The notes under the pieces: model-generated
What the model saw: the letters and a program-made list of their open reading frames with translations, nothing else
Told to the model about the DNA's origin: nothing
The model's database searches: none
Part shown: positions 14,934 to 23,466 of the stretch, piece by piece
Layout: every line of letters starts with the position of its first letter
Numbering within the stretch: position 1 is the first letter of the stretch
Position numbers and translations under genes: made by a program
DNA from: CAYLMM01 sp964384825
Lineage (GTDB): Bacteria > Krumholzibacteriota > Krumholzibacteriia > LZORAL124-64-63
NCBI GenBank assembly: GCA_964384825.1
Contig: CAYLMM010000034.1
Coordinates: forward strand, 1-30,761
Length of the DNA: 30,761 bases
Reading direction: 5' to 3'

Positions 14934-15596
14934 ATGCGGAAGAGCATCCTGATCCTGTGGTTGGCCGCCGTGTGCCTCGCCTGCCTGGCCGGTTGCGGCG
15001 ATGACGAGAATCTCGTGCCGTACTTCACCCGGGTCGAGGCGGACCCCGCGTGCGGTGTCGCTCCCCTGAACGTCGAATTCCTGGCGATGGCCTCCGGCGG
15101 CGATCTCAAGGACGAGCCGACCGGGAGCAACGCCAGCGTCGACATCGCCTGGGACTACATGGACGGCGGTACCGGATTCGGCTCGATCAACTACCACGTC
15201 TTCGAGCAGCCCGGCGTCTACGACGTCGAGGTCGTGGCCACCGACGATGACGGCGACAATTCGGAAATCCGCGTCGTGCAGATTGTCGTACGCGAGGACC
15301 GGCTGACCGCCGTGGCCATCGCCGACAGGGACGTCGTCGCCCCCGGCGACACCGTGCGCTTCGACGCCATCGCCGACCTCTGCGATTTCGATCCGGTCGC
15401 CGGCAACTACACGCGTTTCGATTTCCTCTGGTACCTCGACGACGAGGAGGAGCCCGCCTTCCGGATCCGGCGCCCGCTGCTGGTCGCCGAGCCGGAAGAC
15501 GTCGGCGTCCACCAGGTGCGCCTGAGCATGACCGACCTGCAGACCTCCACCACGCGTTGGGACACCCTGACGGTCGAGGTGGCCGCCGGCAAGTGA
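14934..15596 (+). CDS. PKD-domain lipoprotein of unknown function
   Basis: A 220-residue secreted protein. The N-terminus MRKSILILWLAAVCLACLAGC is a lipoprotein signal with lipobox LAGC, lipidated Cys at residue 21. Residues ~33-108 match a PKD/Ig-like fold: WDYMDGGTGFGSINYHVFEQ followed by PGVYDVEVVATDDDGDN, with the family's W-x-DG and hY-x-x-PGxY pattern. Residues ~110-218 appear to be a second Ig-like domain (VVAPGDTVRFDAIADLCDFD ... VGVHQVRLSMTD). No catalytic motif is visible, so a structural or ligand-binding surface role is likely. ATG has GGAG about 10 nt upstream. It follows lptG by 135 bp, and the strong terminator downstream closes this strand's transcription. I do not recognise a named family. 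Confidence 0.85.
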   Translation: MRKSILILWLAAVCLACLAGCGDDENLVPYFTRVEADPACGVAPLNVEFLAMASGGDLKDEPTGSNASVDIAWDYMDGGTGFGSINYHVFEQPGVYDVEVVATDDDGDNSEIRVVQIVVREDRLTAVAIADRDVVAPGDTVRFDAIADLCDFDPVAGNYTRFDFLWYLDDEEEPAFRIRRPLLVAEPEDVGVHQVRLSMTDLQTSTTRWDTLTVEVAAGK

Positions 15597-15633
15597 CCGG
15601 CGACCGGGCGCGCGACGGCGTCCAGGCATACGA

Positions 15634-15669
15634 AAGAGGCGAAGCCCGCGGGCTTCGCCTCTTCTTTTT
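15634..15669 (+). terminator. Strong intrinsic terminator after the lipoprotein gene
   Basis: A perfect 30-bp palindrome (15634-15663; arms AAGAGGCGAAGCCCG and its complement) is followed by CTTTTT on the plus strand. In the opposite direction only three T residues follow the stem, so it should mainly stop plus-strand transcription while also offering a weaker end for metK, which converges 40 bp away. Confidence 0.85.
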
Positions 15670-15703
15670 ATCCTCGCCGCCGGATGCCGGCCCGCGGCCG
15701 GCC

Positions 15704-16855
<1,152 letters not shown>

Positions 16856-16897
16856 GATGCCTCCTGTTATCCTGTCTGCAGAAGCTCCGAGCGGGGA

Positions 16898-17878
16898 TTA
16901 TTCCCCTGCCGGTCCATCCCTCCCGACGAACTCGCAGAAATCGCCGATGTTGATCCCACCCTTCGCGCCCCTGACAAGGGAGCGCTCTCCCACCAGGCTG
17001 TCGCGCAGCCGACAACCCTCGATCCGCGTTCCGGCGCCGATGATGCAGTCGACGAGGTCGGAGCCCTCGATCACGGCGCCGGCGGCGATCGACACGTGCG
17101 GCCCGATCCGGGAATCCCTCACCACGGCGCCGGGATCCACGAAGCAGGGCGGCGCATCGCCAGCCGCGTCCCCGGCCGCGTCGAGCAGGGCCCGGTTCGT
17201 CGACAGCCAGGTCTCCTTCTTGCCGCAGTCGAACCAGTCCTCGACCGTGCTGACGCCGAAGGGCGCGCCGGATTCGAGCATCATCTGCAGGGCGTCGGTC
17301 AGCTGGTACTCGCCCCGGGTGCGGATATCCTCGGCGACGATCCTGTCGAGGGACCGCCAGAGCAGGCCGGCGTCGCGGAAGAGATAGGCGCCCACGATGG
17401 CCAGATCGCTGGGCGGGACCTCCGGCTTCTCGACGAAGCCCGCGACGTCGTCGCCGTCGAGCTCGATCACGCCGAAACGACGCGGGTCGGCGACCTGTTT
17501 GACCGCGATGAGATTCTGCCGCGCGGCCAGTAGCGAATCATAGTCCGCTTTGAGGATCGTGTCACCCAGAATGCAGAAGAAGGGCTCGTCTCCCACGGCG
17601 TCGCGGGCCGTCCAGAGGGCGTGCCCGAGGCCGAGCCGCTCATGCTGCTCGACGAAGGTCACGTCGATGTCGGGGCGGGCGTCGGCGAACCACTCGCGCA
17701 CCGCGTCGCCGCAGTAGCCCACGATCACCACGAAGCCGTCGATGCCCGCAGCCGTCAGGTCGTCGATGATGTGGGCGAGGATCGGCTTGCCCGCCACCGG
17801 CAGCAGGGCCTTCGGACGATTCAAGGTATGGGGGCGCAGACGGGTGCCGATCCCGGCCGCGGGAATCAGGGCCTTCAT
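16898..17878 (-). CDS. Sugar-1-phosphate nucleotidyltransferase with C-terminal beta-helix
   Basis: Activates a sugar-1-phosphate with an NTP to give a nucleotide sugar. Of 326 residues, 1-~225 form the nucleotidyltransferase domain: PAAGIGTRLRPHTLNRPKAL gives the nucleotide-binding GxGTRLRP and the KALLPVAGKP motif. ILGDTI carries the metal-binding Asp and GFVEKP the sugar-binding site. Residues ~245-320 are hexapeptide repeats (DSRIGPHVSIAAGAVIEGSD) of a left-handed beta-helix, as in long RmlA or GlgC-type proteins, but no acetyltransferase active site is visible. The nucleotide and sugar cannot be fixed; glucose-1-phosphate thymidylyl- or uridylyltransferase is most likely. The start ATG overlaps the stop of the isomerase gene (ATGA), so the two are probably co-translated. 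Confidence 0.88.
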   Translation of the reverse strand: MKALIPAAGIGTRLRPHTLNRPKALLPVAGKPILAHIIDDLTAAGIDGFVVIVGYCGDAVREWFADARPDIDVTFVEQHERLGLGHALWTARDAVGDEPFFCILGDTILKADYDSLLAARQNLIAVKQVADPRRFGVIELDGDDVAGFVEKPEVPPSDLAIVGAYLFRDAGLLWRSLDRIVAEDIRTRGEYQLTDALQMMLESGAPFGVSTVEDWFDCGKKETWLSTNRALLDAAGDAAGDAPPCFVDPGAVVRDSRIGPHVSIAAGAVIEGSDLVDCIIGAGTRIEGCRLRDSLVGERSLVRGAKGGINIGDFCEFVGRDGPAGE

Positions 17879-18942
17879 CGGATGGTTCCCTCCCGGATAC
17901 GGTTCTTGAGTCGTTCGATGCGCGCTACCGGAACGGGGTCGACCCCGACCGCTGCAGCGAGCCGGCAGGATAGGTAATCGCCGAACTGGACCAGCGACAT
18001 GATCCGGGCCAGCGGCGTCGCGCCGCGGGCCTCGATTTCGCGGATCAGCCCGAACTCGTCGCGCAGCAGATCATCCGTCGCCGCGACCCGCACCCGGACC
18101 CGGGGGGACTCGTCGGCAGACCGCAGGACCAGCAGGGCGAAATCGTCGCGAAGCCGGCCGCCGGCGTCCCAGCCCACGATCTCGTTGTGGTCGAGTTCGG
18201 GATAGGCCGCGACGCAGGCCGGTATCTTGGCGTTCTCGTTCAGCTGGGCCTTCAGCCGCTGGCCGGCAGCGTGGGTCTCGGCGGACGTCGTGTGCACGAC
18301 CGCCATCCGGCCCGGCAGCGACCGGGCCAGACCCGCGGCGGGATCGTCCGTCGCGGCGGCTGCGGAACCAAGAACCTGCCGCCTTTCGCGCATGACGGCG
18401 ACGGCGTCGGCGATCTCCGCGGCCGGATCGGGAATCATGCCCGTCCGGTGCAGGGCGTGCAGCAGGGCGCCGAGTCCGTGGCCGAGCGAGGCCCGCGGCG
18501 GCATCCCGCCGGGCAGGCGCACGGCCGGGAACGGAGCGCCGCCTTCGATCCCCGCGGCCGCCAATCCGGCCAGCGTCCCGCCGGATGTCAGCGCCAGCAG
18601 GGGACAGCCCCGGGCGGCCGCGGCCTTCACCGCCGAGAGGGTCTCCTCGGTTTCGCCGGAATAGCTGCTGGCCACGACCAGATGCCGCGATCCGGCCCAC
18701 GCGGGCAGCCCGTAATCGCGCCAGACGGTGATCCGCACGCCCGCGGCCTCGGCCAGCGGCGAGATCAGGTCGGCGGCGATCGCCGACCCGCCCATCCCGC
18801 AGACCAGGATCTCCTCGGCCGGAGCGGCGCCGGCGTTTGGCGGCGGCATTCCGGGCAGGCCGGCGGCGGCGGCCAGGTCGTCGGGCATCCCGTCGACCAG
18901 CGACAGCATCAGGTCCAATCCGGATTTCGCCTCGCCGCTCAT
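17875..18942 (-). CDS. Bifunctional phosphoglucose/phosphomannose isomerase
   Basis: Interconverts glucose-6-P or mannose-6-P with fructose-6-P. The protein has 355 residues with two SIS folds. The first carries LVCGMGGSAIAADL (residues 47-59) and ASSYSGETEETLSA (91-104), the phosphosugar-binding loop. The second carries the catalytic region: LNENAKIPA (Glu at about 236) and PELDHNEIVGWD (His at about 252), the pattern of PGI/PMI enzymes of the archaeal and deep-branching bacterial type. The start ATG at 18942 overlaps the EI stop (ATGA) and has GGAGG 6 nt upstream. Its place between the PTS and the nucleotidyltransferase suggests that hexose phosphate delivered by the PTS is routed toward nucleotide sugars. 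The motifs make the family call secure; the preferred substrate is not known. Confidence 0.92.
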   Translation of the reverse strand: MSGEAKSGLDLMLSLVDGMPDDLAAAAGLPGMPPPNAGAAPAEEILVCGMGGSAIAADLISPLAEAAGVRITVWRDYGLPAWAGSRHLVVASSYSGETEETLSAVKAAAARGCPLLALTSGGTLAGLAAAGIEGGAPFPAVRLPGGMPPRASLGHGLGALLHALHRTGMIPDPAAEIADAVAVMRERRQVLGSAAAATDDPAAGLARSLPGRMAVVHTTSAETHAAGQRLKAQLNENAKIPACVAAYPELDHNEIVGWDAGGRLRDDFALLVLRSADESPRVRVRVAATDDLLRDEFGLIREIEARGATPLARIMSLVQFGDYLSCRLAAAVGVDPVPVARIERLKNRIREGTIR

Positions 18943-20696
18943 CCCCGTCCTCCCTCGTCTTCGCGCCGCCTCTTGCGATCGGCGATGTATTCGGCCAGCA
19001 GGCGCTCGTTCGCGGTCGATGTGTCGCCGGCCAGCAGCCGGTCCAGCAGGGCGGCGGCCTCGGCGGTGGTCGTCCAGCGGATCACCTGCTTGACCTTCGG
19101 CAACTGGGCGGCGTGCAGGCTGATCTCGTCGAAGCCCAGGGCGAGCAGGACCTCGGCGAAGCGGGTCTCCGAGGCCATCTCGCCGCAGATCCCGCACCAG
19201 ATGCCGGCGGCGTGAGCGGCGTCGACGGCCGCCTTCATCGCCCGCAGGACGGCCGGATGCAGCGGCTGGTAGAGATAGGCGACCCTGCTGTTGAGCCGGT
19301 CCATGGCCAGGGTGTACTGGATCAGGTCGTTGGTGCCGAAGCTGAAGAAATCGCATTCGCGGGCCAGCAGGTCGGCGACCAGGGCCGCCGAAGGCGTCTC
19401 GAGCATGATGCCGACCTCGATGTCGGGATCGTGATCGAGCCCCTCGTCCGCCAGTTCGGCGCAGCATTCGCGGCAGACCGCGCGCGCCTCGCGCAGCTCC
19501 TCCAGGCCGGTGATCATCGGGAACATGATCCGCGACGGCCCCTCGGCCGCGGCCCGGTACATCGCCCGCAGCTGGGCCTTGAGCAGGGGGCGGTTGGCGA
19601 GCAGGAAACGGATCCCCCGCCAGCCCAGGAATGGATTGAACTCGCCGCGGGCGCCAAGGTACTTCTTCACCTTGTCCCCGCCGACGTCCAGGGTGCGGAA
19701 CAGCACGGGGCGGCCGTTCATCCGGTGCAGGATGTCGGTGTAGGCCTCGACCTGCTCCTGCTCGTTCGGGATGTCCCGGTGCTGGAAGTAGATGTATTCG
19801 GTCCGCAGCAGCCCCACGCCCTCGGCGCCGTTGGCCAGGGCGGTGTCGATCTCGACCGGCAGCTCGATGTTGGACATCATGGCGACGCGGCGACCGTCGG
19901 GGGTCTCGGCGGGCAGATCGCGCAGGTGGAGCATCTTGCGGTAGACATCCACCTGTTCGCGGTCCAGTTCACGGTAGCGCTCGAGCGTCTCGGGATCGGG
20001 ATCGACGCGCACCTCGCCAGCCGAGCCGTCCACCGCCACGCTCGCGCCGTCCGGCAGGCCGGCCAGTTCCGATCCGATGCCGACGACCGCGGGCAGGCCA
20101 AGGGAGCGGGCCAGGATCGAGACGTGGCTGGTGCGGCTCCCCTCGGCCAGCAGGAAACCCCGGATGTCGCAGGAACCCATGGCGGCCGTGTCGGAAGGCG
20201 TGAGGTTGGTCGCGACGACCACCGACCCGCCCGGCGGCAGGACGATCGCCTCCTCCTCGCATCCCAGCAGGATGCGCAGCACCCTCTCCTCGACGTCGCG
20301 CAGATCGAGGATCCGTTCCTGGTAGTAGGAATCCTGGAGATCGGCGAAGGTCCGGCTGATGTCGGCCACCGAGCGCTGGAAGGCCGATTCGGCGTTCAGG
20401 CGCTGCTCGCGGATCCGCTCGATGGTGCGGTCCCAGGTCAGCTCGTCCTCGAGGATCAGCAGGTGGCTGTCGAGGATCGCCGAGTCGGGAGCGCCCAGAT
20501 CGCGCTCGACCCGTTCGGCCAGCTTCTTGATCTGATCGCGGGCCCGGGCCACCGCGGCGCGAAAACGCTCGACCTCGGCCTCGACCCCTTCTGCGGGGAT
20601 CGTCCGTCGTCCGGGCTTCAGCACCGCCTTGGCCACGCGGTGCGCGGGCCCGACGGCGAATCCCGGAGAAGCGGCGATTCCCTTGAGGATCTTCAT
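18939..20696 (-). CDS. ptsI: PTS enzyme I (phosphoenolpyruvate-protein phosphotransferase)
   Basis: Takes phosphate from phosphoenolpyruvate and passes it to HPr. The 585 residues match the usual length. The N-terminal domain carries the phospho-His loop GSRTSHVSILARSLGLPAVV with His at 191 (189 in E. coli). The PEP-binding barrel has VLFRTLDVGGDKVKKYLG, FGTNDLIQYTLAMDRLN and the active-site Cys in WCGICGEMAS. No GAF domain is present, so this is the sugar-type EI and not the nitrogen-type PtsP. Its ATG directly follows the HPr stop (TAG-ATG) and its own stop overlaps the isomerase start, so HPr, EI and isomerase are translationally linked. The chain appears complete, with every key residue in place. 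Confidence 0.97.
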   Translation of the reverse strand: MKILKGIAASPGFAVGPAHRVAKAVLKPGRRTIPAEGVEAEVERFRAAVARARDQIKKLAERVERDLGAPDSAILDSHLLILEDELTWDRTIERIREQRLNAESAFQRSVADISRTFADLQDSYYQERILDLRDVEERVLRILLGCEEEAIVLPPGGSVVVATNLTPSDTAAMGSCDIRGFLLAEGSRTSHVSILARSLGLPAVVGIGSELAGLPDGASVAVDGSAGEVRVDPDPETLERYRELDREQVDVYRKMLHLRDLPAETPDGRRVAMMSNIELPVEIDTALANGAEGVGLLRTEYIYFQHRDIPNEQEQVEAYTDILHRMNGRPVLFRTLDVGGDKVKKYLGARGEFNPFLGWRGIRFLLANRPLLKAQLRAMYRAAAEGPSRIMFPMITGLEELREARAVCRECCAELADEGLDHDPDIEVGIMLETPSAALVADLLARECDFFSFGTNDLIQYTLAMDRLNSRVAYLYQPLHPAVLRAMKAAVDAAHAAGIWCGICGEMASETRFAEVLLALGFDEISLHAAQLPKVKQVIRWTTTAEAAALLDRLLAGDTSTANERLLAEYIADRKRRREDEGGRG

Positions 20697-20972
20697 CTAG
20701 ACGGCCTCGGGTTCGGCGAGTTCGACCTCGATCAGGCGCACCAGCGCGACGGCGGCGGCCTGCTCGTCGGGGCCGTCGATCTCGAGCTCGACCAGGCTGC
20801 CGTGATCGGCGGCCAGGCTGGCCAGGCCCATGATGCTCTTGGCATTGGCGACACGGCCGTTGAACCGGACCGTGACCTCCGATTCGAACTGCTTGGCCAC
20901 CTTGACGATCCGTCCCGCGGCGCGCAGATGGAAACCGACGGGATCGGATACGGTTGTCTGCATTGTCTTCAA
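20697..20972 (-). CDS. ptsH: Phosphocarrier protein HPr
   Basis: Small phosphocarrier between EI and EIIA, 91 residues from TTG at 20972 or 88 from ATG at 20963. The active-site segment reads VGFHLRAAGRIVKVA: His and the following Arg at +2 are kept, but the usual Pro (HxRPA) is Ala. The regulatory serine is present in ANAKSIMGLASLAA, the site phosphorylated by HPr kinase, whose gene lies upstream in the same run. With the TTG start the histidine is residue 15, as in model HPr proteins. A likely internal promoter precedes it at 21018-21044. Fold and length are typical. Confidence 0.95.
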   Translation of the reverse strand: MKTMQTTVSDPVGFHLRAAGRIVKVAKQFESEVTVRFNGRVANAKSIMGLASLAADHGSLVELEIDGPDEQAAAVALVRLIEVELAEPEAV

Positions 20973-21017
20973 ATGTCCAGTTCCTCGGTTGCTCGAAACG
21001 GCATATCACCGCTCAAG

Positions 21018-21044
21018 ATTATATATACGCCAGCGCCAGGGCAA
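21018..21044 (-). promoter_or_regulatory. Possible internal promoter before ptsH-ptsI
   Basis: A perfect -10 hexamer TATAAT (21023-21018) within TATATATAAT overlaps the TAA stop of the IID gene; TTGCCC lies 15 nt upstream (21044-21039), closer than the usual 17. AT-rich runs like this are rare here. It would start transcription near 21011, about 40 nt before ptsH, and let the general PTS proteins be made apart from the EII genes. Confidence 0.4.
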
Positions 21045-21807
21045 GAGGCGCCACCATCAGGAGAATCGATTCCACCGTCCAGCGCCGCCGCAGAACCGCC
21101 GCCGCCGCCCCCGCGGCCAGCCAGATGGCCGCCAGGATGAGCGGATCCACATCCGCCCCGCCGCGCAGGACGCGCACCGCGATCAGGCCGAAGCAGGCGC
21201 CGCCGGCGAACATCCCGGCCCTCTTGGCGGTCAGGATGGCCCGGTGCCAGACCGGCCGGTCGAGCAGCTCGACGATGTCCATGCCCAAGCGATAGCCGAC
21301 ATCCAGCGAACGGTACCGCAGCACGATCTGCGCGATCGCGAAGATCCCCAGCAGGATCACCGGCGCCCAGTGCAGGCCGGCCAGGACGGCCGCGGCCCCG
21401 GTCAGCAGCAGAGCGGGCTGCAGACCCAGCCAGAACAGCTGGTCGCCCAGCGAGGCCAGGGCCCGGCCCAGGGAATCCTTGAAGCTGTCCACCGTCCGGT
21501 CGAGGCGGCCGCCTTCGCACAGATTCTCATCCTCGAGGCGCAAAAGACCGCCGAGAATGAAGTTGGCGAAATAGGGGTTCGTGACGAAGAACCCGAAATG
21601 CCGCCGGCAGAACCGGCGGCGCTTGCCGCCCGAGCCCCCGCTGCAACGCAGCCAGGGCAGCATGGCGTAGAGCAGTCCCAGGTTCTGCATCCGCTGGGGA
21701 TTGTACGAGGCCTGCAGCGTCAGGGAGCGCCGGAACACGGACCAGCGCACGCACCGCTCCAGGGAGCAATCCCGCTCGCCGCCGATGTCAGTCGCCGCGC
21801 GGTTCAC
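21019..21807 (-). CDS. PTS mannose-family EIID component
   Basis: Membrane component of a mannose/sorbose-family permease, 262 residues. The N-terminal cytoplasmic part is recognisable: SYNPQRMQNLGLLYAMLPWL aligns with the family's NYERMQ...YAMIP, then FFVTNPYFANFILGG, where many members have FFNTHPY. GDQLFWLGLQPALLL corresponds to the GDPIFW region. Hydrophobic segments follow near residues 130-165, 195-215, 222-240 and 245-262. The start GTG at 21807 forms a GTGA overlap with the IIC stop; the frame is open further upstream, but that part lies inside IIC. The Cys-rich N-terminus and the His-to-Asn change mark a divergent clade, so the transported sugar cannot be named. Confidence 0.85.
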   Translation of the reverse strand: MNRAATDIGGERDCSLERCVRWSVFRRSLTLQASYNPQRMQNLGLLYAMLPWLRCSGGSGGKRRRFCRRHFGFFVTNPYFANFILGGLLRLEDENLCEGGRLDRTVDSFKDSLGRALASLGDQLFWLGLQPALLLTGAAAVLAGLHWAPVILLGIFAIAQIVLRYRSLDVGYRLGMDIVELLDRPVWHRAILTAKRAGMFAGGACFGLIAVRVLRGGADVDPLILAAIWLAAGAAAAVLRRRWTVESILLMVAPLALALAYI

Positions 21808-22538
21808 ATCGACCACCACCCCGCGGCGAAGGCGACGGCGAATCCCGCCAGCATCCAGCGCAGGCCTGAACGCGTGCCGTAGATCTCGATCAGCGCCCCC
21901 GCTCCCAGGGGAACGATCAGCAAAGGAACGACGGCCAGCGCCGGCCCGATCGGCTCCGGAAGCCCGTCGAGCAGCGGCAGCCACGCCCAGCGGCAGACGG
22001 CGAACCAGCCCAGGACCCCGACTCCGCCGCGCAGGGCGGTCGCCGCCAGGCAACGCCCCTGGGCCTCCTCGAGGCTGCCCAGGCGTCCGCCGCCGACGCC
22101 GCGCAGGCCGGAAATCATCCAGCGCAGGTTCAGGCGGCGCTCGAAGCGCAGCAAGGGGTAGCCCGCCAGGCAGGCCGCGGCGATCCCCAGCAGGAGCCAG
22201 CCATGGACCGGGGACAGGTCCGTCGTCCGGGGGAAGGGCGGCAGATGCACTCCCGCCGCGCAGACCGCGCCCACCGCGCCGAGCAACGGGGTGACCCGTT
22301 CGCCCGCGGCGGTTCGTCCGACCGGCAGGTTCCCGAGCGTCAGCAGCTGGACCGGCAGGCCCAGCGCCAGCCCGGTCACGATGTCGCCGCAGATCCATCC
22401 CGCGAGCAGCCCGGCCGGCAGGGGCTGGCTCAGCCAGGTCTGCAGCCAGGCGGTCTCGTCCAGGGCCAGAAAGGCTCCCAGCGCCGCCAGCATGGACAGG
22501 CAGGGCAGCAGGCCGACGAGATCCGGGGCCGGCGTCAC
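21804..22538 (-). CDS. PTS mannose-family EIIC component
   Basis: Integral-membrane sugar channel subunit, 244 residues. Hydrophobic helices alternate with conserved glycine loops: GLLAGWICGDIVTGLALGLP and VQLLTLGNLPVGRTAAGE match the sorbose-specific IIC family pattern (G-x-x-x-GD...GxxxGxxxQLxxLG). Six or so membrane segments are visible, the last near 225-242. The start is GTG at 22538, which overlaps the IIB stop (GTGA). The chain is slightly shorter than E. coli ManY. It shares the run with IIA, IIB and IID, each junction overlapping or a few bases apart. Confidence 0.86.
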   Translation of the reverse strand: MTPAPDLVGLLPCLSMLAALGAFLALDETAWLQTWLSQPLPAGLLAGWICGDIVTGLALGLPVQLLTLGNLPVGRTAAGERVTPLLGAVGAVCAAGVHLPPFPRTTDLSPVHGWLLLGIAAACLAGYPLLRFERRLNLRWMISGLRGVGGGRLGSLEEAQGRCLAATALRGGVGVLGWFAVCRWAWLPLLDGLPEPIGPALAVVPLLIVPLGAGALIEIYGTRSGLRWMLAGFAVAFAAGWWSM

Positions 22539-23032
22539 AGCCTCTCCTCCGCGGCGGCGATCATCGGTTCGTCGATCGGCCAGCGGCGTCCGCCGGGCAC
22601 CTGCTGGGCGACCAGGGACACCCCCGCGGCCAGCAGCCGCCGGAAGGAGTTCAGATCCGAGCGATCGACGTAGACGAATTCCAGCATCTCGCTCTTGCCG
22701 GCCGCGTAGTGCATGCCGCCGACGTTCACCTCGGCAGGCCGCATCCCCCCGTCCAGCAGATCGAGCATGTCGGCGGGGCCGCCGACCAGCAGGATCGTCC
22801 GATCGCCGCCGGGAGCGCCGTCGGCGAGAACCGCCGCGGTGCGGGCGCGGTCCAGGACATCGACCTCGACCGGTGGCGCGACCGCGCTGGCGTAGATGCG
22901 ACGCTGCCAGGGATCGCCGCTGATCGCGTCGTTGCAGAGGATGATGCGTTCCGCCCGCAGCTTGCGGGCCCAGCCCACCGAGACCTGGCCGTGGATGAAA
23001 CGATCGTCGATGCGCGCCAGTACCAGGTCCAA
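22535..23032 (-). CDS. PTS mannose-family EIIB component
   Basis: Cytoplasmic phosphotransfer domain, 165 residues from the start chosen here. The phosphorylation motif LARIDDRFIHGQVSVGWARK near the N-terminus carries the active His at about residue 14, as in ManX/LevE-type IIB proteins. The rest (IILCNDAISGDPWQRRIYAS, VNVGGMHYAAGKSEM) matches the family. I chose TTG at 23032 because it stands 9 nt after the GGGAGG at the end of the IIA gene and gives the normal family N-terminus. The frame is open upstream but belongs to IIA in another frame. The rare start codon may lower its translation relative to its neighbours. Confidence 0.9.
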   Translation of the reverse strand: MDLVLARIDDRFIHGQVSVGWARKLRAERIILCNDAISGDPWQRRIYASAVAPPVEVDVLDRARTAAVLADGAPGGDRTILLVGGPADMLDLLDGGMRPAEVNVGGMHYAAGKSEMLEFVYVDRSDLNSFRRLLAAGVSLVAQQVPGGRRWPIDEPMIAAAEERL

Positions 23033-23036
23033 GGGA

Positions 23037-23444
23037 TCAATCCTCCCTTTCGGGGAGCGAGGCCGTGATCGCCTCGCGGCCCTTCTCGACCAGGCGCCGT
23101 ACCAGCTCGGGCAACGGCAGCGAATCGCGCCAGGTGACGAAATCGAGGACCATCGCCAGGTTGACCCCCGAAACCAGGGCGACGTCCCGGTCGCCGCCGG
23201 AGGCGACCTGCGCCGCGGTGGCGCAGCTGCCGGCCAGATCGTCGATGAACAGCACCGCGCCGGCGCCCTGTCCGCCGTCACCGCCTTCGTCGAGCCATTC
23301 GCGGATCCCGACCTGGAGCTCGGCCGCGGCCAGCCCCCGGTTCGATTGCGCGGCCAGGCCCTCGACCGGCCCCATGATCATCTCGACGACGCGGACGATC
23401 TCCTCGCCGAACGCGCCGTGAGTGACGATCAATCCTCGGATCAT
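23037..23444 (-). CDS. PTS mannose-family EIIA component
   Basis: Receives phosphate from HPr and passes it to IIB. The protein has 135 residues. MIRGLIVTHGAFGEEIV has the active His at residue 9 in the family context (xxxTHGxxxxx). The second half keeps AVLFIDDLAGSCATAAQVA and VALVSGVNLAMVLDFVTWRD, the hallmark glycine-asparagine-leucine loop of ManX-type IIA domains. I chose ATG at 23444, which has GGAAGG 5 nt upstream; GTG at 23450 would sit too close to that site. The stop lies four bases before the IIB start. It follows hprK by 22 bp, with no rapZ gene between them. Confidence 0.93.
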   Translation of the reverse strand: MIRGLIVTHGAFGEEIVRVVEMIMGPVEGLAAQSNRGLAAAELQVGIREWLDEGGDGGQGAGAVLFIDDLAGSCATAAQVASGGDRDVALVSGVNLAMVLDFVTWRDSLPLPELVRRLVEKGREAITASLPERED

Positions 23445-23466
23445 CGGCACCTTCCGTCCGCCTCGA

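Noticed and set aside
16856..16897. Possible SAM riboswitch before metK.
   Set aside because: Only 42 bp are available and no SAM-riboswitch core is visible.
18837..21140. Long plus-strand frame opposite EI, HPr and IID.
   Set aside because: It crosses several genuine minus-strand genes with conserved active sites; its translation shows no family pattern.
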